From an uncultured Gemmobacter sp. (lineage in GTDB: Bacteria > Pseudomonadota > Alphaproteobacteria > Rhodobacterales > Rhodobacteraceae): DNA of 10,200 nucleotides. Under the pieces are notes generated by a model. It ran no database searches, had not been told where the DNA came from, and worked only from the letters and a program-made list of their open reading frames with translations. Shown here piece by piece: positions 1 to 6,220 of the stretch (position 1 is its first letter; each line of letters opens with the position of its first letter). Location: NCBI GenBank assembly GCA_937983495.1, contig CALKAA010000518.1:1-10200 (forward strand), given 5' to 3'. A program made the translations under genes and the position numbers.

Positions 1-136
1 GGCGGCGCGGCCCGTCCACGGCACCGGACGGAATCCCCTCCGGATCATCGGCGCTTTGCGTCGGCAGAGCGGGGGGCATGGCAGGCGGCACGACCACAGG
101 TGATGCCCCCGTGGCACCAGAGGAGGCCGCCCCCAT
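1..136 (-). CDS. 5' end of an Ala/Pro-rich protein, possibly a capsule export component (partial)
   Basis: An open minus-strand frame starts at the ATG at 136 and runs off the window edge without a stop, giving about 45 codons. The visible N-terminus (MGAASSGATG, then VVVPPAMPPALP) is rich in Ala, Pro, Gly and Ser and low in hydrophobic runs, so it looks like a disordered cytoplasmic leader rather than a signal peptide. The frame stays open upstream of 136 and contains a TTG at 190. The ribosome-binding site is weak for either start, so the start is uncertain. The gene is divergent from the capsule export permease at 278. A low-complexity, proline-rich N-terminus beside such a permease would suit a KpsE/Wzc-like inner-membrane export protein of the capsule system. 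That is inference from position only, because no diagnostic domain lies inside the window. Confidence 0.4.
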   Translation of the reverse strand, partial: MGAASSGATGASPVVVPPAMPPALPTQSADDPEGIPSGAVDGPRR

Positions 137-277
137 GCGGTCATCGGCCTGCGGCTCTGCCTCCGGCGAAAGGTTCCTGTTGTCCTGCAAAGCCTTGCCC
201 CGGCATGATGCGGTTTGATTTCTTGCCCCATGTTCTACATAATGCCCGCTGCAAACACCAGCGGCTCGCAGAAACCC

Positions 278-1138
278 ATGCCTCACGCGCCCGGCACCAC
301 AGGCGAAATCCTGCCCGCCGCCCCATCCCAGCCCTCCGACAGCCCACGCGCCCTGCGGGTGGGGTTCTGGCACGATCTGCAGGCCACACTGCGCACCATT
401 CTGGCACTCATGCTGCGCGAGATGTCGACGCGCTATGGCCGTTCGCCGGGCGGCTATATGTGGGCCGTGCTGGAACCGGTGGGCGGCATCGCCGTTCTGG
501 CGCTTGGCTTCAGCCTGGTGATGCGGGCCCCTCCTTTGGGCAGCAGCTTCATCCTGTTCTTTGCAACCGGGATGCTGCCCTTCACGCTTTACATGGAGCT
601 GGACGGCGCGGTGTCGCGCTCCTTGCGCTTTTCCAAGGCGCTGCTGGCCTATCCGGCCGTGCGCTGGATCGACGCCATTCTGGCACGGTTCTTGCTGAAT
701 GTGCTGACCAAGCTGGTGATCACGGGCATCGTGCTGGGCGGCATCATGCTGATGAGCGACACGCGCACCATCCTGAACATCAGCGCCATTCTCACCGCAT
801 TAAGCATGGCAGCAGCGCTAGGCCTTGCCATGGGGGTCATGAATTGCGCGCTGGATGGCCTTTTCCCGGCCTGGGACATGATCTGGAACATCATCACCCG
901 ACCGATTTTCCTCGCCTCGGGGATCTTGCTGCTTTACCGCGACATGCCGAGCCATGTGCAGGATATCCTGTGGTGGAATCCGCTCTTGCATGTGGTGGGT
1001 GCCATGCGGGCCGGTTTTTATCCGATGTATGATTCCTCTTATGTCAGCCCGACTTATGGCTTTGGTGTTGCGCTGGCGCTTTTGGCGATGGGGCTGCTGC
1101 TGGTGCGCCGCCATCACCTGCACATCCTGAACGACTGA
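278..1138 (+). CDS. ABC-2 type polysaccharide (capsule) export permease, KpsM/Wzm-like
   Basis: This is the membrane subunit of an ABC exporter that moves lipid-linked capsular or related polysaccharide across the inner membrane. From the ATG at 278 it has 286 residues, a normal length for KpsM/Wzm. In-frame starts also exist at 215 (TTG), 230 and 242; none has a convincing Shine-Dalgarno sequence. I chose 278 because family members begin with a short soluble tail before the amphipathic helix (FWHDLQATLRTILALMLREM) and the R-Y-G-R-S-P-x-G-Y-x-W motif seen here. About six hydrophobic segments follow, including GGIAVLALGFSLVM, LVITGIVLGGIMLM and FGVALALLAMGLLLV, and the protein ends in a short basic tail (RRHHLHILND). 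The partner ATPase (KpsT/Wzt) is not adjacent: the gene is followed by a palindrome and a convergent gene. Family assignment is confident. Whether the substrate is capsule, O-antigen or an exopolysaccharide cannot be told from the sequence. Confidence 0.88.
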   Translation: MPHAPGTTGEILPAAPSQPSDSPRALRVGFWHDLQATLRTILALMLREMSTRYGRSPGGYMWAVLEPVGGIAVLALGFSLVMRAPPLGSSFILFFATGMLPFTLYMELDGAVSRSLRFSKALLAYPAVRWIDAILARFLLNVLTKLVITGIVLGGIMLMSDTRTILNISAILTALSMAAALGLAMGVMNCALDGLFPAWDMIWNIITRPIFLASGILLLYRDMPSHVQDILWWNPLLHVVGAMRAGFYPMYDSSYVSPTYGFGVALALLAMGLLLVRRHHLHILND

Positions 1139-1172
1139 TCTGCCTCATCGCAGCCGATGCCCCGATGGCACC

Positions 1173-1200
1173 GGGCATGTTTCGCGCGCGAAACATGCCC
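1173..1200. terminator. Perfect 28-bp palindrome between convergent genes: probable bidirectional terminator, alternatively a protein-binding site
   Basis: The arm GGGCATGTTTCG (1173-1184) is exactly complementary to CGAAACATGCCC (1189-1200), and the central CGCG is itself palindromic. It sits 34 bases after the permease stop and 8 bases before the DUF2793 stop, the place expected for a bidirectional terminator. Neither side carries a T-run, which is unusual for an intrinsic terminator. The inner half-sites TGTTTC and GAAACA match those of the chromosomal parS consensus (TGTTTCACGTGAAACA) but are separated by 6 rather than 4 bases, so a DNA-binding role is also possible. Confidence 0.55.
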
Positions 1201-1208
1201 CTGCATGG

Positions 1209-2219
1209 TCAGAACCAGCGCCCGATCGCCGTCAGTCGCACCACATCCGCGCGGCGGGCATCCGCCTTGTCGCGGGCAGACAGCGTGGCCGCCGTGGTGC
1301 TGGGGGCCGCATCCAGCATGACACAAGACAGCACCGCCGCCTGAGCCGTGCCCGTCACCGCAGGCACCGCGATGAAGGCCGACGGATAAGTCCAGGTCAC
1401 CGCCGCCGTCGCAGAAGCCGTCAGGCTATGAGTGCAGATCAAGGTGCCGTCAGCAAAACGCACAAACTCGCCATTGGCCCCGCTGCCGCGCTGGATCACC
1501 GCGCCGGTGGGCGTGCCTGCGGCCTGACTGACCGCGCCCAGCAGATTACCCCGAGTATAGGGCACAGCACCGCTGATCGTGGCTCCGGCGGGCAGAGCCA
1601 CCACGCCAGTGGCCTGCGCAATCACCATGGCATTGATCCAGGCGCTGCCATCGGAACTGACCTTGATCGAAAAATCATCTGTTCCGGCAAGACCCATCTC
1701 GGCCCGGCCGCTCCAGTTGCTCTGATAGAGCAAGGAGGCCGTCTGCCCAGCGGCGGCCTTGTTCAGCTTCATCTGATGGCCCGCGCCATCATGGCTGAAC
1801 AACGAGGCAGGCGAGACAACCGACAGCCGGTTGGTGGCATCCGAGGTGGTGGCAACGCCAAGGCCCGAGAGGTTCTCCAGCGGCAGCACCTGCCAGGAGG
1901 CGCCGCGCCAGACCCGCAATTGTGTCTCTGCACGGCCCCAGGCGCGCCATCCTTCCAGCGGGTCGAGGAAGACCCACCCCCCGGCGACACGCAGCGCCAG
2001 CTTGCCGGCCTTGCCCGCCCAATCGCCTGTCGCGCCGCCACCAATGGCCCAGACCAGCCCCACCCCCGGGCTGCCGGGCGGGGTGGTGGCCCCAAAGGCC
2101 TCCACCACCAGCTGCGTGACCGCATCCAGCCGTTGCAGAGCCTCATTATGGGTCACATGTTTCTGGGCCTGCGCCGGCAGCAGATAGGGCAGGGCAAGAT
2201 TGGGCGAAGTATCGGGCAT
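1209..2219 (-). CDS. DUF2793 protein with phage fibre/spike-like C-terminus
   Basis: The 336-residue protein opens with the hallmark of DUF2793 proteins, a short leader (NLALPYLLPAQAQKHVTHNE) followed by EALQRLDAVTQ. The domain continues to about residue 100 with Gly/Trp-rich strands (GDWAGKAGKLALRVAGGWVF). Residues of roughly 120-215 (RLSVVSPASLFSHDGAGHQ, LLYQSNWSGRAEMGLAG, FSIKVSSDGSAW) resemble the repeat region common in rhodobacterial phage tail proteins. The end (about 240-336, with GANGEFVRFADGTLIC and YPSAFIAVPAVTGTAQA) resembles the C-terminal beta-sandwich of phage tail fibres. DUF2793 proteins are known from Rhodobacteraceae prophages and, as I recall, from the head spikes of the Rhodobacter gene transfer agent, which bind capsule. 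No other phage gene lies nearby. An AGGA about 11 bases upstream supports the ATG at 2219. The role here, perhaps surface-polysaccharide binding, is inference. Confidence 0.8.
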   Translation of the reverse strand: MPDTSPNLALPYLLPAQAQKHVTHNEALQRLDAVTQLVVEAFGATTPPGSPGVGLVWAIGGGATGDWAGKAGKLALRVAGGWVFLDPLEGWRAWGRAETQLRVWRGASWQVLPLENLSGLGVATTSDATNRLSVVSPASLFSHDGAGHQMKLNKAAAGQTASLLYQSNWSGRAEMGLAGTDDFSIKVSSDGSAWINAMVIAQATGVVALPAGATISGAVPYTRGNLLGAVSQAAGTPTGAVIQRGSGANGEFVRFADGTLICTHSLTASATAAVTWTYPSAFIAVPAVTGTAQAAVLSCVMLDAAPSTTAATLSARDKADARRADVVRLTAIGRWF

Positions 2220-2304
2220 GGGTTTGGCGTCCTGCGATCACGGGAATATCGCGCCGATCCTTGCTGCAAGCGGCTGACAAAGCCTGACCTGGCCGCCCGC
2301 CCCA

Positions 2305-3381
2305 TTAACCTTTGTGCGTCTTCACCCAGGCCAGAAACGCCCGCTCCGGCGCAGAGAGCCGCGGTCGTCCGGTCTGCACCCACCAGGCGCGCCATTCCGC
2401 CTCCAGCGCATAGACATCCGCGCCGGGCGCCAGCCCCCGCGCCGCATCCAGCACGTCCGGGTCAAAGCCCGGCAGGGCAGGGGCGAAGGCCTCCTCCTCG
2501 ATCACCCCGATCCGCGCAAAGCGGATCACATCGCCCGGCTCCTCGCTCATGATATAATCGGGCAATTGCGCCTCTTCGATCATCTTGCGGATCGCCGCGC
2601 GAAACACCCGCACCGGCGCAGCGGACCCCGCCTTTTTATGCAGCACAGAGACGGAAATCTTCCAGTCCGGCTGGCGCCCGCAATGTTTGCGCGCCAGCTC
2701 GTAAACCCGGCGCTCCAGCGGTTTGCGCAAGGTGAAATAATCGCGGCTCAGCGTCAGCACCGACCGCGCCAGCACCGAACGGAACAGCCAATCCGACAGG
2801 GTGACCATCACCGAGATCATCCGCCCGCCCTTGGTCTTGCGCAGGATCTCCCAGCTTTCGATCAGGCCGAAACCGCTGGTGGCCTCGATGCCGCCGGTGG
2901 CGATATTGGTGGTGATCCGGGTGCCCGCCAGCCGCTCGAAGGCCTCTCGCAGCCGCAGGTAGCTGTCACCGCCCGTGTCGCGCCTTGTGGCCACCAACAG
3001 GTCATGCGCCTTCAGCTGCACCGTGCGGCTGACCTCGCGCCCGGCATTCAGCCCGGCCATGATCTGACTGATGCAGTAGATCAGAATATCCTTGTCGTGG
3101 ATCGTGGCCCGCCCCTTGACCGAGGGCACCACCTCGACGCTGGCCCCGTTATGTTCGTATTTCAGGATGCGGCGATCGGGTTTGGTCGACAGCGAAAAGA
3201 TCGGGTGTTCCATGGTGCCCAGATCGTCTTTCGGGCTGGCCTCCAGCACGTCACAGATGAACAGATCGCCAATCACAGGCGGCACCAATGCCTTACGTCC
3301 GGGGGAGGCCCCCGCCATCATTCCCGCCATGACTGCACCGTGATTGCCTGTGAACTGCCGCTTTTGCCCCCGTTTTCGCAT
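2305..3381 (-). CDS. repA: Plasmid replication initiator RepA (RPA family)
   Basis: This is the initiator that binds the iterons upstream of the gene and opens the plasmid origin with host DnaA. From the ATG at 3381 it has 358 residues. The conserved RPA core is visible: FSLSTKPDRRILKYEHNG (about 62-79), VEVVPSVKGRATIHDKDILIY (about 82-102), KAHDLLVATRRDTGGDSY with LREAFERLAGT (about 124-154), GFGLIESWEI (about 170-179) and SRDYFTLRKPLERRVYELARKHCG (about 212-235). It ends in a Trp-rich tail (AEWRAWWVQTGRPRL) typical of the family. The frame extends to 3459, but that start would put the first iteron inside the coding sequence, so MRKRGQKRQF at 3381 is preferred; the Met at 3330 is a further alternative. 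repA is divergent from parAB, the usual layout of rhodobacterial RepA replicons. Binding of RepA to iterons overlapping its own promoter would make it self-regulating (inference). Confidence 0.92.
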   Translation of the reverse strand: MRKRGQKRQFTGNHGAVMAGMMAGASPGRKALVPPVIGDLFICDVLEASPKDDLGTMEHPIFSLSTKPDRRILKYEHNGASVEVVPSVKGRATIHDKDILIYCISQIMAGLNAGREVSRTVQLKAHDLLVATRRDTGGDSYLRLREAFERLAGTRITTNIATGGIEATSGFGLIESWEILRKTKGGRMISVMVTLSDWLFRSVLARSVLTLSRDYFTLRKPLERRVYELARKHCGRQPDWKISVSVLHKKAGSAAPVRVFRAAIRKMIEEAQLPDYIMSEEPGDVIRFARIGVIEEEAFAPALPGFDPDVLDAARGLAPGADVYALEAEWRAWWVQTGRPRLSAPERAFLAWVKTHKG

Positions 3382-3409
3382 CGGGGTTTCAGTGACACCT
3401 ACCCTAGAG

Positions 3410-3418
3410 TTATCCACA
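3410..3418 (+). promoter_or_regulatory. DnaA box
   Basis: TTATCCACA is a perfect match to the DnaA box consensus TTATNCACA. It lies 28 bases upstream of the preferred repA start and 25 bases before the first iteron. The arrangement of DnaA box, iterons and AT-rich tract is the classic layout of an iteron-controlled origin. I saw no second perfect box in the window. Confidence 0.8.
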
Positions 3419-3443
3419 CCCGCCGTCCAGCCGGGCGAATGGC

Positions 3444-3509
3444 GGATCAGAGTCACCACATCGCCGGATCAGAGTCGCCCCAACGGGGGATCAGAGTCAC
3501 GACCTTCAA
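3444..3509 (+). repeat. Three RepA iterons with a 22-bp period (origin of replication)
   Basis: The 11-mer GGATCAGAGTC occurs exactly three times, at 3444-3454, 3466-3476 and 3488-3498. Starts are 22 bases apart, about two helical turns, so bound initiators would lie on the same face of the DNA. The other 11 bases of each unit vary. The array lies just upstream of repA, beside a perfect DnaA box and an AT-rich tract. Together these define the likely replication origin, at about 3410-3610. Confidence 0.85.
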
Positions 3510-3736
3510 AAATACGGTCATTTTATTCAAGAAATTCAATAGCCTGAGAAATACCTTCTTTCCCTGTAACAAATAATGATAACATCGCTTAACAGAAAAA
3601 AAATCGCACATGCCTCAAGATGCAGGACGGCTGCGAGGGCTGAAACAGGCTCAGATCCACCTGTCACTATCCCCCAAACCGTAGAATCAGCAGAGAAAAT
3701 CGCGGCGTGTAACGTCTTTCCTTCCATGTGACGCGT
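3505..3736. other. AT-rich non-coding stretch: likely DNA unwinding element and control region between oriV and parA
   Basis: From about 3505 to 3610 the sequence is strikingly AT-rich against its GC-rich surroundings, with TTCAAAAATACGG, CATTTTATTCAAGAAATTC and a run of eight A at 3596-3603. It directly abuts the iterons, as a duplex-unwinding element would. The part from about 3610 to 3736 has mixed composition and I see no clear motif in it. An 80-codon open frame on the minus strand crosses the region, but it has no family resemblance and no ribosome-binding site, so I treat the stretch as non-coding. The repA promoter must lie in or near it on the minus strand; I could not place its boxes reliably. 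Confidence 0.55.
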
Positions 3737-3757
3737 TTTTGCGTATACTGCGCAAAA
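3737..3757 (+). promoter_or_regulatory. parA promoter -10 box inside an inverted repeat (candidate ParA operator)
   Basis: The arms TTTTGCG (3737-3743) and CGCAAAA (3751-3757) are perfectly complementary around a 7-base spacer. The spacer contains TATACT (3744-3749), a near-consensus -10 box 27 bases before the parA ATG. No strong -35 box is visible at the right spacing, so the promoter may be weak or assisted. A symmetric site over the -10 box fits autorepression by ParA, whose N-terminal extension could carry the DNA-binding part. Regulation is inference. Confidence 0.6.
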
Positions 3758-3776
3758 CACAGCACATGAGGCAATC

Positions 3777-5171
3777 ATGAAGCCCGAGGCCGCAGCACCG
3801 CTTCCCCCCTATTTCGCCATAGATCCCGACGCCGCGCAGGCCGCCCTTGGCACCCCCACCACGACCGAAGGCTTTGGCCGGATCGCGCAGGCCTGTGAGA
3901 GGGGCAGGGCGGATTTGGCAGGGCGGGGGCTGGACGCCGCCGGGCGGCGGCATTTGCGCCTGTTTTCCACCTGGGAGATCACGCGCTATCTGATTCCGGT
4001 GGCGCAGGCCCATTTCCGCCGCGTGCTGAAGCAGAACCCCGATCTGCCGCAGGGGGCATCCGAGACCGAGGGCGGCGCCAAATGGTTCACGCTGGACGAG
4101 GTGCTGCGTCTGCGCGCCTTCTTTGCCGCCGAGGGTTCCAAGGCCAAGCCCTATGCCGCCTGGCGCCCCGAGGGGCTGCCGGCCAAAATGCTGGCCGTGG
4201 CCAACTTCAAGGGCGGCGTTGGCAAGACCTCCACCTGCGCGCATCTGGCGATGTCGGCGGCGCTGGATGGCTACCGCGTGCTGGTGATTGATCTGGACAG
4301 CCAGGGCTCAATGACCTCGATCTTCGGGGGCCGGGTCGAGGATGAATGGCAGACCGTCTTCCCGCTGCTGGCGCGTCACTACGCCGCCCATTTGCGCATC
4401 GACAACCAGCGGCGGCTGGATCGTGGCGATGCGCCGATCCCGCTGGATGACACGCTGACCGAGGCGCTGACCATCAAGGCCGACAGCCTGATCCAGAAAA
4501 CCCATTGGCCGAATATCGACCTCATCGGGGCACAGCTGAACCTGTACTGGGCCGAATTTCAGATCCCGGTCTGGCGCATGCAGTCGCGCGGCTGGAAGCT
4601 GTGGGATGCGCTGACCGAAAGCCTCGCCGCCGATGGGGTGCTGGATCAATACGACATCATCTTTCTCGATACTCCACCGGCGCTTGGCTATCTGACCATC
4701 AACGGACTGGCGGCTGCCGATATCCTGCTGGTGCCGATGGGGGCCTCCTTTCTGGAATTCGATTCCACGGGGCGGTTCTTCGACATGCTGCATTCGACCT
4801 TCCGTTCCATCGAGGAGGGCGAAAACATGGCCGCTCGCGCCCTTGGTCGCCCCGAGCTGGCCTTTGAATGGGATGCGGTGCGCACCCTCATCACCCGCTT
4901 TGATGGCAATCAGCAAGCCGAGCTGGCGGCGCTGATGCAGGGTTGGCTGGGGCAAACCCTGTCGCCGCATCGGCAGGATTTCACCGCGCTGATCGGGCAG
5001 GCGGGTGAGCAGGTGCGCGGCATTTACGAGGCCGATTATCGCGATTTCAACCGCGAGACCTATGCCCGCGGGCGTGAAACCTTTGACGAGACCTGGGCGG
5101 CAGTGAAGGCGTTGGTTCTTGGCTCATGGCGCCGTGACGAGTTGGCGGCAGCGCAGGAGGCGGCGGAATGA
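3777..5171 (+). CDS. parA: Plasmid partition ATPase ParA
   Basis: This is a Walker-type ATPase that, with ParB bound to parS, positions plasmid copies before division by ATP-dependent binding to the nucleoid. It has 464 residues. The deviant Walker A motif KGGVGKTST is at 145-153, A' is DLDSQGS at 172-178, and Walker B is FLDTPP at 296-301, followed by GASFLEFDSTGRF. The 140-residue N-terminal extension contains STWEITRYL and a LDEVLRLRAFF segment, as in long type Ia ParA proteins that also repress their own operon; the short chromosomal ParA form lacks it. GAGG (3768-3771), 5 bases upstream, supports the ATG at 3777. The gene is divergent from repA across the origin and is followed by parB 51 bases downstream, with a hairpin in the gap. 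The call is firm; the repressor role is inferred from length and the operator-like repeat. Confidence 0.94.
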   Translation: MKPEAAAPLPPYFAIDPDAAQAALGTPTTTEGFGRIAQACERGRADLAGRGLDAAGRRHLRLFSTWEITRYLIPVAQAHFRRVLKQNPDLPQGASETEGGAKWFTLDEVLRLRAFFAAEGSKAKPYAAWRPEGLPAKMLAVANFKGGVGKTSTCAHLAMSAALDGYRVLVIDLDSQGSMTSIFGGRVEDEWQTVFPLLARHYAAHLRIDNQRRLDRGDAPIPLDDTLTEALTIKADSLIQKTHWPNIDLIGAQLNLYWAEFQIPVWRMQSRGWKLWDALTESLAADGVLDQYDIIFLDTPPALGYLTINGLAAADILLVPMGASFLEFDSTGRFFDMLHSTFRSIEEGENMAARALGRPELAFEWDAVRTLITRFDGNQQAELAALMQGWLGQTLSPHRQDFTALIGQAGEQVRGIYEADYRDFNRETYARGRETFDETWAAVKALVLGSWRRDELAAAQEAAE

Positions 5172-5173
5172 AG

Positions 5174-5206
5174 CAGTCTCTAACAGCCGTTCCAGAGACT
5201 GTTTTT
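5174..5206 (+). terminator. Hairpin with T-run between parA and parB: attenuator/terminator or candidate parS
   Basis: CAGTCTCT (5174-5181) pairs perfectly with AGAGACTG (5194-5201), and AAC/GTT inside the loop can extend the stem past a two-base bulge. TTTTT follows at 5202-5206, as in an intrinsic terminator. It starts 3 bases after the parA stop and ends 17 bases before the parB start, so it could lower parB expression relative to parA. Its core recurs near the parB 3' end (6043-6064), which also makes it a parS candidate. Confidence 0.6.
5178..5199 (+). repeat. Copy 1 of a 22-bp direct repeat flanking parB (candidate ParB-binding site)
   Basis: This 22-mer aligns without gaps to 6043-6064 at 19 of 22 positions. 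Shared blocks are CTCTAAC, GCC, TT and CAGAGAC; only three positions differ. In this copy the block forms the core of a hairpin with perfect arms. Confidence 0.5.
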
Positions 5207-5222
5207 GACGGAGGCAAACCTG

Positions 5223-6185
5223 ATGGCCAAGCGTAAACGTCTCACGCCCTTCGGTGCCCCCGAGGTGGAAGACCTGCCCGAAATCATCGCGCCCTCTGTT
5301 CGCCCGCCGATTGCCGATATGGCCGGGGCCTCAGCTGCGACGGCGGCGATGGAAGAGATGGCTGCCACCTTGCGCTCCGCGCGCGAGGGTGGGCGGTTGG
5401 TGCTGTCCTTGCCGCTGGATCAGGTGGAAGCCGGCTATCTGGTACGCGACCGGATCGCCTCGGACCCGGAGGAGATGGCCGCGCTGGTGGAGAGCCTGCG
5501 CGCCCGTGGCCAGCAGACGCCCATCGAGGTGGCGCAGATCGGGCCGGATCGCTACGGGCTGATTTCGGGTTGGCGCCGCCTGTCCGCCTTGCGGCAACTG
5601 GCGGCGGAAGGGGCTGAAAGCGTCTCTGTGCTGGCGCTTTTGCGCAAACCCGACCAGGCCTCGGATGCTTATATCGCCATGGTCGAGGAAAATGAAATCC
5701 GGGTCGGCCTGTCATTCTATGAACGCGCCCGGATTGCGGCCAAGGCGGTGGAGGCTGGGGTTTACCCTGATGACCGCAGCGCTTTGCGCGCGCTGTTCGC
5801 GGCGGCCAGCCGGGCGAAACGCTCCAAGATCGGGTCGTTTCTGGCGGTGGTGCGGGCTTTGGATGGCACCTTGCGTTTCCCAGAAAGTATCGGTGAGCGT
5901 CTGGGTCTGCAACTGGCGCAGGCTTTGGAGGCGGATGCCGGGCTTGGGCCCCGTCTGGCCGCCGAACTTGCCACCCGTCCCGCCCCCGATGCCGCCGCCG
6001 AACAAGCCCGGCTTGCCAAGGCAATGCAGTCATCAAAACCGGCTCTAACTGCCCTTACAGAGACGATTGAGCCCATCCCCGGCCTGCGCCTGCGTCAGGA
6101 AAAGGGCAGGGTAGTGCTTGAAGGCCCCCGCGCCGATGCCGCGCTGGCACAGCGGTTGGCCGAGTGGCTGAAAACGCAGGCATAG
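5223..6185 (+). CDS. parB: Plasmid partition protein ParB
   Basis: This is the centromere-binding partner of ParA: it loads at parS, spreads along DNA and stimulates the ParA ATPase. The start is the ATG at 5223, with GGAGG at 5210-5214 correctly spaced, giving 320 residues; an in-frame TTG at 5205 is less likely. Residues 1-50 are a linker typical of the ParA-contacting tail. The ParB N-domain follows (about 57-160) with LVRDRIASDPEEMAALVESLRARGQ in part, TPIEV (99-103), and LISGWRRLSAL (113-123), the position of the CTP-binding GxRR box in the family. VEENEIR and LSFYERARIA (154-172) begin the helix-turn-helix region. The C-terminal part (after about 215) is less conserved and ends in a likely dimerisation segment. 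The 3' end carries a second copy of the repeat found upstream of the gene, and the stop codon lies next to the left arm of the shared terminator hairpin. Confidence 0.92.
   Translation: MAKRKRLTPFGAPEVEDLPEIIAPSVRPPIADMAGASAATAAMEEMAATLRSAREGGRLVLSLPLDQVEAGYLVRDRIASDPEEMAALVESLRARGQQTPIEVAQIGPDRYGLISGWRRLSALRQLAAEGAESVSVLALLRKPDQASDAYIAMVEENEIRVGLSFYERARIAAKAVEAGVYPDDRSALRALFAAASRAKRSKIGSFLAVVRALDGTLRFPESIGERLGLQLAQALEADAGLGPRLAAELATRPAPDAAAEQARLAKAMQSSKPALTALTETIEPIPGLRLRQEKGRVVLEGPRADAALAQRLAEWLKTQA
6043..6064 (+). repeat. Copy 2 of the 22-bp repeat, inside the parB 3' end
   Basis: It matches 5178-5199 at 19 of 22 positions, 865 bases downstream, in the same orientation. Here it codes for part of parB (around PALTALTET) and its arms pair only imperfectly, so it is not a terminator. 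Conservation of a sequence across a non-coding gap and a coding end suggests a protein-binding site rather than shared coding descent. Confidence 0.45.
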
Positions 6186-6208
6186 GCGCAATTGTGACCA
6201 TGCCTGCG
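6171..6208 (-). terminator. Intrinsic terminator of the glycosyltransferase operon, shared with the parB end
   Basis: CGCAGGCAT (6175-6183) and ATGCCTGCG (6200-6208) form a perfect 9-bp stem with a 16-base loop. Read on the minus strand the stem is followed by TTTT (6174-6171), giving a terminator 13 bases beyond the glycosyltransferase stop. The left arm covers the last parB codons and touches its TAG. On the plus strand no T-run follows, so it would terminate parAB less well. Confidence 0.65.
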
Positions 6209-6220
6209 GCTTGTGTCTGA

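Noticed and set aside
2251..2274. Bulged inverted repeat (GCCG...CTTGC T GCAAG CGGC) between repA and the DUF2793 gene
   Set aside because: Short stem with a 3-base bulge and no T-run; too weak to call a terminator.
1428..2552. 374-codon open frame on the plus strand across the DUF2793 gene and the repA end
   Set aside because: It spans two genes and their gap on the other strand and has no family-like sequence.
2314..3576. 420-codon open frame on the plus strand opposite repA
   Set aside because: Low-complexity Arg/His/Gln-rich shadow. The minus strand carries a recognisable RPA-family initiator.
3536..3778. 80-codon minus-strand frame across the AT-rich region between oriV and parA
   Set aside because: No ribosome-binding site, no recognisable sequence, and it overlaps the parA promoter; better read as non-coding origin DNA.
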